A stretch of 27,787 nt of DNA from DATKKX01 sp035542775 (GCA_035542775.1 DATKKX010000059.1:1-27787); one strand, 5' to 3'. Shown: positions 1 through 7,130, counted from the first letter of the stretch. The notes: a model not told the origin generated them from the letters alone. Program-made: numbers and translations.

Positions 1-262
1 AACGAGCCACAAAAAGGGGGCCCGGCGTTCGCTGAGTAACGCGTGTCGGCCCTCAGCGAACACCGGTGCCGCCGTGTGGCTGGTCAGGCCACTGGAGGAG
101 AATGAGTGAGAAGGATCTGTGTCGGGCTCGTGGACTGCTTCCGAAACACCTCACGCCGCATCGGCATCTGCAAGCGTGCCGCGGGAGGCCATCTCTCGTC
201 ATCATGTCGAACATCAGCCGCGAGCATCAGCGCTCCATGATGGCATTCACACTCTGCGGATG

Positions 263-338
263 CACCCGGGTGAACACCCGGTAGTACCATCTATTCGCCG
301 GCTACCGACACTACCGGGTACACACCGGGGTGAACCCG
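263..338. repeat. Inverted and direct repeat cluster upstream of response regulator
   Basis: Positions 263-272 are the perfect palindrome CACCCGGGTG. Positions 266-281 form CCGGGTG-AA-CACCCGG with 7-bp arms. ACCCGGTAGT (276-285) is the exact reverse complement of ACTACCGGGT (310-319). A diverged direct copy, CACCGGGGTGAACCCG, lies at 323-338. The cluster ends about 15 bp before a TATACT hexamer. This arrangement suits a transcription-factor binding site or an mRNA structure; which of these it is cannot be decided from sequence. Confidence 0.55.
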
Positions 339-358
339 ACGGACTGGAGTCCTATACT
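331..358 (+). promoter_or_regulatory. Possible sigma70-type promoter for response regulator
   Basis: TATACT at 353-358 matches 5 of 6 positions of the -10 consensus. The best -35 partner, TGAACC at 331-336 (16 bp spacer), matches only 3 of 6 and lies inside the CACCGGGGTGAACCCG repeat, so an activator may assist. Transcription would begin near 365, about 110 nt before the ATG. Confidence 0.3.
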
Positions 359-477
359 CGTGTAATGCCATTGCTGGGACTCCACCCTGATGACAGGGAA
401 GACGGCTTTGGAGACGGCCACGGCTCCCGGCGAAGCGAACCTCGCACGAACGAGTCCGCAGCCGCGGGGGTGTGCCA

Positions 478-999
478 ATGATGAACAAGCCAGTTCGCTT
501 CCTGCTGGTCGAGGACGACGACGACCATGCGGAATTGATTACCCTGGGCCTCCTGGCCCAGAAGGGCGTCCCGAAAATCGTCGACCGCATGCGTGATGGA
601 GCAGAGGCGATTGCTTACTTGCTCAGGAGCGGAGCCGACCGCCAATGTCCCCGCCCTGGCGTTATCTTGCTGGACCTCAAACTGCCCAAAGTGAGTGGCT
701 GTGAGGTCTTGGCGGCCGTCAAGTCAGACCCTGGACTCCGCACGATCCCGGTTGTAGTGCTCTCCACTTCGCGGGCTCCCGAAGACAGGGCTGAAGCCTA
801 CGCCCATCATGCCAATAGCTACCTCACCAAACCGACGAGTTTCGGCGAGTTCAGTCAGATGATTGAGGACCTTTCGGCTTACTGGGCCGGCTGGAACCAG
901 TTGCCCGCAGAAGAGTGCACGGCAACGCGCCCCGGCGATGCCTCCGCGTTTGACAGCACGTCGCTCCGCGAGACCACCCCAACGGCGGCGTGTCGGTGA
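478..999 (+). CDS. Single-domain response regulator (CheY/Rcp1-like)
   Basis: This encodes a stand-alone receiver domain of about 173 residues that would accept a phosphoryl group from a histidine kinase. From ATG 478 the acidic pocket lies in VEDDDDHAE (residues 11-19), the phospho-acceptor Asp is D66 in ILLDLKLP, the conserved Ser/Thr is S96 in VVVLSTS, and the conserved Lys is K118 in SYLTKP. The RFLLVEDD start and LKLPKVSG motif resemble the Rcp1 branch that partners phytochrome-like kinases. There is no DNA-binding output domain; about 35 residues after the receiver fold look disordered. GTG 472 and ATG 481 are alternative starts, and the RBS is only a G-run at 466-470. No kinase gene lies in the window, so the partner is unknown. 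The gene converges on the cytochrome-like gene, 42 bp away. Confidence 0.9.
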   Translation: MMNKPVRFLLVEDDDDHAELITLGLLAQKGVPKIVDRMRDGAEAIAYLLRSGADRQCPRPGVILLDLKLPKVSGCEVLAAVKSDPGLRTIPVVVLSTSRAPEDRAEAYAHHANSYLTKPTSFGEFSQMIEDLSAYWAGWNQLPAEECTATRPGDASAFDSTSLRETTPTAACR

Positions 1000-1041
1000 C
1001 GTGAATCGCAAGCCTCACAGCCCTTTCGACGGGCTCGGAGG

Positions 1042-1317
1042 TCACAGGAAAAAGGCTTGCAGATCGGCTATCTGCTGATTGGTCAGGAAGATGTCGCTCA
1101 TGGCGGGGTCAATAGTCCCCATGTCGTTCACTATCAGGTTGGAAACCGGTTTGATCTCACCGAACGTGTGACACTGCTGACATAAGGACGCGAAGTCGGC
1201 CGCGCCGGCCGTGGCGTTACCCACCAGGCCGAACATCGAGGTTCCGCAGGAAGCAAGCCCCAGCGCAACCGCTATACCCACCGCCGCCAGCAACAGACTC
1301 AGACCTCTCCGGGCCAT
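1042..1317 (-). CDS. Small haem-binding lipoprotein (mono-haem cytochrome c-like)
   Basis: A 91-residue secreted protein with one covalent haem site. Residues 1-24 form a lipoprotein signal peptide (MARRG start, hydrophobic core, lipobox LASC with C24). The haem motif CQQCH spans residues 46-50. M73 in DPAMSDIF is a plausible distal ligand, and LTNQQIADLQAFFL resembles the C-terminal helix of class I cytochromes c. The start is chosen because AGGAG lies 7 nt upstream of ATG 1317; the frame stays open to 1737, but that extension has no signal peptide at its start and looks non-coding. The protein is near the lower size limit for a cytochrome c domain. Its redox partner is not evident, since the neighbours (miaA, response regulator) are unrelated. 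Confidence 0.75.
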   Translation of the reverse strand: MARRGLSLLLAAVGIAVALGLASCGTSMFGLVGNATAGAADFASLCQQCHTFGEIKPVSNLIVNDMGTIDPAMSDIFLTNQQIADLQAFFL

Positions 1318-1383
1318 ACCCAGTCTCCTGTTCCAGAGTAATGTCGAATCGTGCGTCAGCAGGAGCCGTTCAGGAGCGTACCC

Positions 1384-1407
1384 CAAACCCCCCTGATGCA
1401 GGGTTTG
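1384..1407 (-). promoter_or_regulatory. Hairpin in predicted 5' leader of haem lipoprotein mRNA
   Basis: CAAACCC at 1384-1390 pairs exactly with GGGTTTG at 1401-1407 (7 bp stem, 10 nt loop). An alternative inner pairing is CCCTG-ATG-CAGGG. It lies about 67 nt before the ATG and has no following T-run, so it is more likely a leader structure than a terminator. Confidence 0.3.
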
Positions 1408-1450
1408 CGGGATGACTTTGACTGACTCTGCTTTCCGGCCTCGACCCGCG

Positions 1451-1480
1451 ATTATACGTTGGATATGGCTGTTTCGGCCA
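1451..1480 (-). promoter_or_regulatory. Possible promoter of haem lipoprotein gene
   Basis: Minus-strand TATAAT at 1456-1451 is a perfect -10. The -35 hexamer at 18 bp spacing is TGGCCG (1480-1475), matching only 3 of 6. Transcription from here would leave a leader of about 125 nt that includes the 1384-1407 hairpin. Confidence 0.35.
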
Positions 1481-1712
1481 CTGTGATTTCCTGGTTTCTT
1501 CCAGCAGGGCGATGGAATGACAGGGCGCCGGAGCGACGAACTCAACTGAGCCAGGCCGATTTGACGACCCGGCGGGGGGCAACCACCGTGGGCACCCGAG
1601 GCCGGAAAACACAAGCGTCGCAGGCGAACAGTCACTATCCTGGGGCCGGGTGAGAGGCTCTCCAGGTGTCGGATCTTCGAATACACCGGCGAACCGACCG
1701 CCGGCACTTCCC

Positions 1713-2630
1713 TCAGCTCGTCTGGATCGACGCCCACAACCGGTCCGCGATCAGGGGGGCCGCCATGCCCTCCTCGATGTCCACCCAGCGCGTCGAGGTG
1801 AACTTGCGGAACCAGGTTCGCTGGTGCTTGGCCAGACGACGCGTCTGGATCTTGATCTGCTCGACGGCCTCTTCCAAGGACAGCTTGCCTTGAAGGTGGG
1901 CGATGATCTGGGCGTATCCCAGCGCCTGCCGGGCCTGTTCGCCCAGGCCGGGGGGCTCGCTCAGCAGCGAGCGGACTTCGTCCACCAGACCCGCTTCGAT
2001 CATGGCCTTTACACGAGCGTTGATGCGCCGGGAGTTATCCTCCTTCTGGCGGCGTATGCCGACAATGGTTGCCGGGTAGCGCATGGCCTCCGCGGACCAT
2101 TGTTGTTGTTGCTCGCTGAGCGGACGGCCGGTGACCTGCCAGACCTCCAGAGCTCGCTCAATCCGCTTATAGTCGTTGGGATGAATTCGCCGGCTGGCTT
2201 CGGGGTCGACCTTGACGAGTTCGGCGTGCAAGGCCGGCGTGCCCTCTCGCCTGGCCCTATCGCGCAAAGCCGAACGCAACGATTCATCCGCCGACGGGCC
2301 GTCGAACATCCCGTACATCAGGGCCATGAGATACAGGGGCGTGCCTGCCAGCGCCAGGACGGACCGGCTGCGGGAGGTGATCTCGGCGATCGCGCGGTCG
2401 GCCATCTCCACGAATCGGGCCGCGCTGAAGGCTTCGGACGGCTCGGCCACGTCGATCATGTGGTGAGGGGCGCGGGCCAGTTCGGCCGGGGTCGGCTTGG
2501 CCGTGCCGATGTTCATCCGGCGGTAGATCTGCATCGAATCGATACAGAGGATCTCGGCGTTGAGCCGGTCGGCCAGTTCCAGGGAAACCGCCGTCTTGCC
2601 GCCGGCCGTACAGCTCAGCAGCAGAATCAT
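1713..2630 (-). CDS. miaA: tRNA dimethylallyltransferase MiaA
   Basis: Transfers a dimethylallyl group to N6 of A37 in tRNAs that read UNN codons; cytosolic. About 305 residues from ATG 2630. Visible motifs are a P-loop variant SCTAGGKT (residues 6-13), DSMQIYRRMNIGTAKPT (31-47) with the catalytic Asp and substrate-binding residues, HHMIDVAEP, LAGTPLYLMALMYG, NDYKRIERALEV, and the C-terminal ALGYAQI and QTRRLAKHQRTWFRK stretches. The family P-loop is normally GPTASGKT; here Gly-Pro is Ser-Cys and Ser is Gly, while the Lys-Thr pair is kept. ATG 2630 has GGTGA 7 nt upstream and puts the P-loop at the usual position; GTG 2663 would add 11 residues. It is divergent from the coiled-coil lipoprotein gene. 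Confidence 0.95.
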   Translation of the reverse strand: MILLLSCTAGGKTAVSLELADRLNAEILCIDSMQIYRRMNIGTAKPTPAELARAPHHMIDVAEPSEAFSAARFVEMADRAIAEITSRSRSVLALAGTPLYLMALMYGMFDGPSADESLRSALRDRARREGTPALHAELVKVDPEASRRIHPNDYKRIERALEVWQVTGRPLSEQQQQWSAEAMRYPATIVGIRRQKEDNSRRINARVKAMIEAGLVDEVRSLLSEPPGLGEQARQALGYAQIIAHLQGKLSLEEAVEQIKIQTRRLAKHQRTWFRKFTSTRWVDIEEGMAAPLIADRLWASIQTS

Positions 2631-2699
2631 CTTCACATCACCGGCCTCAGGGGGTCTCACCACGGTCTAACCATCACCGCCAGATCGCTGTCTTTATTC

Positions 2700-2729
2700 T
2701 TGACCCGCCGAGGCATGCGCCGATAGCAT
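2700..2729 (+). promoter_or_regulatory. Possible promoter of coiled-coil lipoprotein gene
   Basis: TTGACC at 2700-2705 (5 of 6) and TAGCAT at 2724-2729 (4 of 6) are separated by 18 bp. Transcription would start near 2736, just ahead of two ribosome binding sites. Confidence 0.35.
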
Positions 2730-2771
2730 GCCGCGGCAGGAGTCAGTCTCATGATCCGAGGAGATGATACC

Positions 2772-3092
2772 ATGTTCCGACCCCGATGGCTTGCGGTGAT
2801 CGTTCCGGCCGGCGTCGTTGCGGCGGCGTTCATCCTGAGCGGCTGCGTAAACGTCAAAGCTCCGGAGCAGATCAACGTGGGTACCGGCCCGCACCACCCG
2901 GTGGACGCCAGTCAGGTGCCGCCGACGAAGACTCACGAAGAAGCCCGGCAGAAGCTCGCCGAGGCCTATGCGGAGATTCGCTACCTGCAATCGAAGGTCG
3001 CGGACCTGGAGAAAGACAAGAAGGAGTTGAAGGCCCAGCGTGAGGAATGGGAGAAGAAGTACAAGAAACTGAAAGACAAGAAGGGCGATTGA
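2772..3092 (+). CDS. Small lipoprotein with C-terminal coiled coil
   Basis: A 106-residue protein of unknown function. Residues 1-25 are a lipoprotein signal (MFRPRW, hydrophobic core, lipobox LSGC with C25), followed by a flexible Pro/His-containing linker and, from about residue 58, a charged Lys/Glu-rich segment with heptad character (KVADLEKDKKELKAQREEW) that should form a single alpha-helical coiled coil. The expected place is membrane-anchored and periplasm-facing. ATG 2772 has GAGGAG (2758-2763) with 8 nt spacing; ATG 2751 also has AGGAG (2738-2742) with 8 nt spacing, adding seven residues before the signal. The downstream one gives the more typical signal peptide. I recognise no specific family. 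Confidence 0.8.
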   Translation: MFRPRWLAVIVPAGVVAAAFILSGCVNVKAPEQINVGTGPHHPVDASQVPPTKTHEEARQKLAEAYAEIRYLQSKVADLEKDKKELKAQREEWEKKYKKLKDKKGD

Positions 3093-3180
3093 GGCTTTCT
3101 CGCGGGAATCGCGGAAGCTGCCGGCGCTGGTCTGCCGGTATCACTCAGGTCTATGGCAATGCGCGCCGTGAGGGATCGTC

Positions 3181-4143
3181 ATGATCCGTCCGGGCTCGAC
3201 ATCGAAGCGGCGCACAAAGACGAATCCCCGGCTGGTGCAATCTCACGCCGGAAAGGTACCCTCGCTCGGCCCCTACGAGATCGTCTGCGCCGACGCGTTC
3301 GATTGGCTCGCATCCGCAAAACACCGCTCGATCTACGCCGTGGTCACCGATCCGCCCTACGGTCTCGTGGAATACAGCGCCCGCGAGCTGGAGAAGCTCC
3401 AGCGGGGACGAGGCGGAGTGTGGCGGATTCCCCCTTCGTTTGACGGACGCCGACGCAGCCCCCTGCCGCGATTCACCGTCCTCTCGCCGGAGGATTGGGC
3501 GCGTCTACACGCTTTCTTCGATCGCCTGGCGCGCCTGCTGATGCCTGTATTGGTGCCCGGGGCGCACGTCTTCATCGCCACGAATCCGCTTGTTTCACAC
3601 CTGGTCTACCAGCCGTTCCTTGCAGCCGGATTTGAGAAGCGTGGGGAGATCATACGAGTGGTCCACACCCTGCGGGGCGGCGACCGACCAAAGAACGCCC
3701 ACCGGGAATTCACGGACATCACCGTGATGCCCAAATCATGCTGGGAGCCATGGGGCCTCTTTCGCAAACCCTGCCAAGGCCGCGTTCAGGACAACCTGCG
3801 AAAGTGGAAAACCGGCGGCCTGAGGCGGATCTCGGCAGATGAGCCTTTCAAAGACCTCATTTACTCGTCACCGGCGCGAGGGCAGGAACGCAAGGCGGCG
3901 CCCCACCCCTCTCTGAAGCCGCAGCACTTCCTGCGCCAGATCGTGCGAGCCGCGCTGCCCTTTTCGGAGGGCCTGCTTCTCGATCCGTTCATGGGGTCCG
4001 GCTCGACCATAGCGGCGGCGGCCGCCCTCGGCGTGTGCAGCGTCGGACTGGAAGTGAACTGCACCTACTTCGCCATGGCTCGAACCGCGATTCCGAAGCT
4101 CGCCCGATGTGCGGTCAACAGCGGACCAAGCCCGTGTGATTGA
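3181..4143 (+). CDS. DNA methyltransferase, beta-class N6-adenine/N4-cytosine type
   Basis: A 320-residue S-adenosylmethionine-dependent DNA methyltransferase. The catalytic motif IV is TDPPYG (residues 56-61) and precedes the AdoMet-binding motif I region, LLLDPFMGSGST (265-276), the order typical of the beta group. HPSLKPQHFLRQIV (242-255) is the motif preceding the AdoMet pocket. The insert between 65 and 240, including WRIPPSF and CWEPWGLF, should hold target recognition. DPPY is usual for N6-adenine methylation but does not exclude N4-cytosine. AGGG (3171-3174) lies 6 nt before ATG 3181. No restriction endonuclease or specificity subunit is nearby, so this appears to be an orphan enzyme with a regulatory or phage-related origin; the recognition site cannot be read from sequence. 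Confidence 0.9.
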   Translation: MIRPGSTSKRRTKTNPRLVQSHAGKVPSLGPYEIVCADAFDWLASAKHRSIYAVVTDPPYGLVEYSARELEKLQRGRGGVWRIPPSFDGRRRSPLPRFTVLSPEDWARLHAFFDRLARLLMPVLVPGAHVFIATNPLVSHLVYQPFLAAGFEKRGEIIRVVHTLRGGDRPKNAHREFTDITVMPKSCWEPWGLFRKPCQGRVQDNLRKWKTGGLRRISADEPFKDLIYSSPARGQERKAAPHPSLKPQHFLRQIVRAALPFSEGLLLDPFMGSGSTIAAAAALGVCSVGLEVNCTYFAMARTAIPKLARCAVNSGPSPCD

Positions 4144-4164
4144 ACCGGATGAGGCGGAATGAGG

Positions 4165-5166
4165 TCAGGGCGTTCGACGCCGCTCGACCATGCGGCCGAA
4201 CAGCAATCCCACTTCGAAGAGCAGGATCATCGGCACCATCAGCAACAGCATCGTGCCCACGTCCGGAGTGGGCGTCAACACCGCCGCAAGAACGGCGACT
4301 ATGAGAATGATGTACTTCCTCGCCTTGGAAAGGTCCGCCGCCTTGACGATGCCCACGGCGATCAGGAAGACCACCACAATTGGAATCTGAAAGCCGCAGC
4401 CGAACGCCAGCGCCAGGTTTACGACGAATCCGAGGTACTCCGAGACGCTGAAGAAAGGCTGGACGAACTGACGATCGCTGGTCCTCTGCATGCGGAAGTA
4501 ATAGGTTTCATTCCCGTGACGGAGGTTCAGATGCTGCGACTGGGCATTGAACCAGATCTGGCCCTCCGCCGGTGAGGGAGGATCCGCCGACAAAACGGGC
4601 ACATCCAGCGGCGGCAGGCTCGGTTGCGACGTGGCCTGCGCCACCTCCCGCGGACCGTACAGTTTGTACATGAAGCTCTGATGGCTGGGCAGGGGAAACC
4701 AGGTCGAGATGCCGATCAGAAACTGCAGCACGCCCGCCAGGACGATGAAAACCATGAACGCCGCGCCCGTGATGAACAGAACGATCGACGATGGTGCGAA
4801 GTACTTGACGACTCGGCGCTCGGAGGCGTATAAGCCAACCGCCACGAACTTCCAGAGCTGGTAGAGTATCCACGGCGCCGCGAGCACCAGGCCGAACTTC
4901 AGGGAGATCTTGAAGTACTCCATGAAAGATTCGATGGGGTTGAGCTGGACCATTCGCGGGTCGAAGCCCAGCCGCTCCATGGCCACGCAATAGGGCGTGG
5001 TCAGGACTTCGATGATCCGATCCCCCACGTTAAAGCATAAGACCGTCGCCACGACCAGCCCAGCGATCGCCCAGATCAGCCTCCGCCGGAGCTCATCCAG
5101 ATGATCCCCGAAGGACATCCTGGTGTTGATCACTTCATTGGTCTCGGGTGTTGATGGCGGCGGCAT
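4165..5166 (-). CDS. tatC: Sec-independent protein translocase TatC with enlarged loop
   Basis: TatC recognises twin-arginine signal peptides in the inner membrane. The 333-residue protein has the diagnostic N-terminal FGDHLDELRRRL (19-30), LYQLWKFVAVGLYASERR (101-118, matching the region of the key Glu in E. coli TatC), and the late TPTPDVGTMLLLMVPMILLFE (298-318). Family members are usually about 250 residues. The excess is mainly an extra hydrophilic segment at about 155-240, between the third and fourth predicted membrane helices, rich in Pro and Gln and predicted to lie outside the membrane. No tatA is in the window. A weak promoter with TTGCCG (5237-5232), 17 bp, TAACAT (5214-5209) lies upstream on the minus strand. 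The RBS is weak; ATG 5118 (residue 17) is an alternative start. Confidence 0.95.
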   Translation of the reverse strand: MPPPSTPETNEVINTRMSFGDHLDELRRRLIWAIAGLVVATVLCFNVGDRIIEVLTTPYCVAMERLGFDPRMVQLNPIESFMEYFKISLKFGLVLAAPWILYQLWKFVAVGLYASERRVVKYFAPSSIVLFITGAAFMVFIVLAGVLQFLIGISTWFPLPSHQSFMYKLYGPREVAQATSQPSLPPLDVPVLSADPPSPAEGQIWFNAQSQHLNLRHGNETYYFRMQRTSDRQFVQPFFSVSEYLGFVVNLALAFGCGFQIPIVVVFLIAVGIVKAADLSKARKYIILIVAVLAAVLTPTPDVGTMLLLMVPMILLFEVGLLFGRMVERRRTP

Positions 5167-5208
5167 GGTGTTGGAAAGGACCTCTGCGGGCTCCGGGTTC
5201 CCCTGTCT

Positions 5209-5237
5209 ATGTTATCGGCTGGCCGGTCGGCCGGCAA
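5209..5237 (-). promoter_or_regulatory. Weak candidate promoter of tatC
   Basis: Minus-strand TTGCCG (5237-5232) and TAACAT (5214-5209) each match 4 of 6 and are 17 bp apart. The spacer contains GGCCGACCGGCC, a near-palindrome. Confidence 0.25.
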
Positions 5238-5282
5238 TTGGGGCGATGTTCCAATACATTGTCGGGCCAACAGTTTAGGGAA

Positions 5283-5311
5283 TTGACATGCCAATTGAAG
5301 GACGGTATACA
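5283..5311 (+). promoter_or_regulatory. Promoter of tRNA-Phe
   Basis: A perfect -35 TTGACA (5283-5288) is followed after exactly 17 bp by TATACA (5306-5311, 4 of 6). Transcription would start near 5318, about 70 nt before the mature tRNA. The AATTG (5281-5285) and CAATT (5292-5296) arms make a small inverted repeat overlapping the -35 element. Confidence 0.6.
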
Positions 5312-5388
5312 TCACCCTCCGTCTCGCGCTGCCGACCGGCCAGCCCGCCCCGGCAGGCTCGCGGGCGGTGACGCGAGATGCCCAAGCC

Positions 5389-5461
<73 letters not shown>

Positions 5462-5593
5462 TTCCTGCAACATCATTTTTCCCCCACGGAGCCCCTCTCG
5501 GGACAGTGTCCGCCCCCGCTGTTATGGTTGTCGGCCAGCGTTTCGAGGTTGCGATCCGCCCGAGCGCCTCGATGGCAAACTCCTGCCACACCA

Positions 5594-5959
5594 CTACTGC
5601 AGACGCACGCCAAACGACGCCAGGGCTCCAACGTCGTCAGGAAAGAACTTGAACACCTTGTCGAGACTGGTGATGGTGAAGATCTTCTTCAATTCCGGTC
5701 TCAGCGCGCACAGCACGACCTCTCCCTTGATGGCGGCGGCTTTCTTGTGAAGCATCAGCAGAATGCCCAGAGCCTGGGAAGAGAGGAACTTCACGTTCGA
5801 GAAGTCGAGGATCAGCTTTTGCCGGCACTGCTCATCCGTCAACTGGTACAGGTCCTTCCCGATCTGCTCGATCACGCCGGTATCCAGAATCGAGCTGTCG
5901 GTAAAGGTCACCACCAGGACGCCGGCGTAGTCCTCAATCAGCAGGTTCGCTTTTGCCAT
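5594..5959 (-). CDS. STAS-domain protein (anti-sigma factor antagonist-like)
   Basis: A 121-residue single STAS domain, as in SpoIIAA/RsbV-type antagonists that bind anti-sigma factor kinases. The strand-helix order is as expected (VLVVTFTDSSILD; KLILDFSNVKFLSSQALGIL). The phosphorylatable serine would be S60 or S61 in FLSSQALG; in classic members this loop reads DSSG, so the Asp is Leu and the Gly is Gln here. ATG 5959 is chosen because AAGGAG lies 8 nt upstream; an earlier in-frame start at 5992 lacks an RBS. No partner kinase, phosphatase or sigma factor is adjacent. In planctomycetes such single STAS proteins are common, so the role in partner switching is inference. Confidence 0.88.
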   Translation of the reverse strand: MAKANLLIEDYAGVLVVTFTDSSILDTGVIEQIGKDLYQLTDEQCRQKLILDFSNVKFLSSQALGILLMLHKKAAAIKGEVVLCALRPELKKIFTITSLDKVFKFFPDDVGALASFGVRLQ

Positions 5960-6057
5960 GCAAGTCACTCCTTGCCGGACTGACGACGACATATTTACCG
6001 CCAGCCGGCCGCTGCTTATTCTAAGGGAATCGAGGCCGATACGCGAACACCAGGCCC

Positions 6058-6801
6058 ATGAACGACGACATGATCATCGCCATCGAGACATCCGGCCGCC
6101 GGGGCTCCGTCGCCCTGGCGAAAGGACCCAGGCTGCTGGGTGAGGGCGAGTTCGCCACGCAGGTGGAGCATGCCCGCGAATTGTTGCCGGCGCTCGACTC
6201 ACTGTGCAGGGATCACAGCCTCGCTCCCGCGGAAATTAGACAGTGCTATGTTTCCATCGGCCCCGGGAGCTTTACCGGGCTTAGAGTCGCGGCCACGTTC
6301 GCCCGGCATCTGGCCCTGGCGACTGGCGCCCGGCTATGCGCGGTTCCGACACTCGATGTCATCGTCGAGAATTGCCTCGGCCTCGATGCTCCGCCCGCCA
6401 ACGTCGCAGTCATCCTGGACGCCAAACGTGAGCAGGTCTTCGCCGCCTTGTTCCGCTTTGCCGACGGCGCATATTGCCGGCTCATCGACCCGCAATTGAT
6501 CCGCCCGATCGATCTGTTGGCCGGGGCCCCACGGCCGATTGCGGCGATTGGCGAAGGAATCACCTACCACAAAGAAGCGGTTCAGGCCGGCGGCGCAGAG
6601 ATCCTGGATTCCTCACTGTGGTGGCCGAGGGCGGCGAGCGTTCACAAGCTCGGTTGGCAGCTTGCCCGAGAAGGACTGTTCACGTCCCCCCAACGACTTG
6701 TACCCTGCTACATTCGCAGGCCGGAAGCGGAAGAACTCTGGGAGAAACGCGAGGGCCTCCCGGCGAATCCGCCTACAAGGCCAGAAGCGTCTGCCGAATG
6801 A
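6058..6801 (+). CDS. tsaB: tRNA threonylcarbamoyladenosine biosynthesis protein TsaB
   Basis: TsaB is the inactive ASKHA-fold paralogue of TsaD that scaffolds the TsaBDE complex making t6A37 in ANN-decoding tRNAs; cytosolic. The 247-residue protein begins with the phosphate-1-like IAIETSGRRGSVAL (7-20) and carries the family hallmark SIGPGSFTGLRV (66-77), then a TLDVIVEN segment and the DAKREQVFAALF strand of the second lobe. The length is typical. The last 40 residues are poorly conserved and Pro/Glu-rich (REGLPANPPTRPEAS). The RBS is weak (AGG shortly before ATG 6058); ATG 6070 is an alternative. Its 3' end is overlapped antisense by a 57-codon gene. Confidence 0.93.
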   Translation: MNDDMIIAIETSGRRGSVALAKGPRLLGEGEFATQVEHARELLPALDSLCRDHSLAPAEIRQCYVSIGPGSFTGLRVAATFARHLALATGARLCAVPTLDVIVENCLGLDAPPANVAVILDAKREQVFAALFRFADGAYCRLIDPQLIRPIDLLAGAPRPIAAIGEGITYHKEAVQAGGAEILDSSLWWPRAASVHKLGWQLAREGLFTSPQRLVPCYIRRPEAEELWEKREGLPANPPTRPEASAE

Positions 6802-6946
6802 GCACGTTGATCGGCAGAGTCACGGAGGTGAAGGCGGTCCGCAGGCCGAAGAGGGCCGTCTCTTCACGGCACGTCGAAAGCTGCAGTGCCGTCCCGACCG
6901 TCATCACCGCGAGCACAAGCCATCGCTTTCGCCAGTATCGCCTCAT
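6773..6946 (-). CDS. Small lipoprotein-like protein, antisense to end of tsaB
   Basis: This 57-codon gene has a strong RBS: GGAGG (6958-6954) 7 nt before ATG 6946. The product starts MRRYWRKRW, then a hydrophobic stretch LVLAVMTVGTALQLSTC in which LSTC resembles a lipobox (C26), and continues as CREETALFGLRTAFTSVTLPINVLIRQTLLAL, an amphipathic segment with no charged linker. That suggests a tiny membrane-anchored protein. The final 29 bp overlap the tsaB coding region on the opposite strand. I recognise no family. Support is the RBS, the signal-like N-terminus and strong G/C third positions; homologues would be needed to confirm it. Confidence 0.5.
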   Translation of the reverse strand: MRRYWRKRWLVLAVMTVGTALQLSTCREETALFGLRTAFTSVTLPINVLIRQTLLAL

Positions 6947-7111
6947 CGCGCGTCCTCCGTCATGAAAGCGGAACGGGTCCTCGTCGAGAGTGCGCCTCGC
7001 TTAATTGCATCGTCCAAGCCAGTGCGGAAACCTTAGACGCTCGCCTGCTCTGAATCAAGCCATCTGCGCTTCAGACGGGGAAACCCGGGGCTCTCCGGCT
7101 TCCGTGTCCGA

Positions 7112-7130
7112 CCTGCCCCCCTCTGGCAGG
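7112..7130. repeat. Small hairpin upstream of ltaE
   Basis: CCTGCC (7112-7117) pairs with GGCAGG (7125-7130) across a 7-nt loop. There is no T-run. It overlaps the predicted -35 region of ltaE, so it could be an operator or chance. Confidence 0.25.

Larger units (their letters stand above)
1..471. other. Left-edge region without a supported gene
   Basis: I see no recognisable protein in this stretch on either strand. Short open frames exist but have no family resemblance. One 44-codon frame from GTG 106 to TGA 240 has a well-placed GGAGG (94-98, 7 nt spacing), but its arginine- and serine-rich product looks non-coding. The stretch also carries a cluster of GC-rich inverted and direct repeats (263-338) and a TATACT hexamer (353-358), so it probably serves as the upstream control region of the response-regulator gene that begins near 478. 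Confidence 0.5.
1318..1712. other. Intergenic region with leader of the haem lipoprotein gene
   Basis: No gene is supported here. On the minus strand it contains a perfect TATAAT (1451-1456) and, between that and the start codon, a hairpin at 1384-1407. The long minus-strand open frame crossing it is an unconvincing upstream extension of the haem lipoprotein. Confidence 0.5.

Noticed and set aside
66..481. Overlapping short open frames on both strands at the left edge, including a 44-codon frame from GTG 106 with good GGAGG
   Set aside because: Products are low-complexity Arg/Ser/His mixes without any domain character, and the frames disagree with each other; only the RBS supports one of them.
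1019..1035. AGCCC-GGGCT hairpin between the two convergent genes as a terminator
   Set aside because: The stem is only 5 bp and no T-run follows on either strand.
1318..1737. Upstream extension of the haem lipoprotein frame to 1737
   Set aside because: The internal ATG 1317 has an AGGAG RBS and begins a proper lipoprotein signal; the extension has neither.
1650..2726. 358-codon plus-strand frame over miaA
   Set aside because: Antisense shadow of miaA caused by high GC; composition is Gly/Arg/Asp/Gln without a family.
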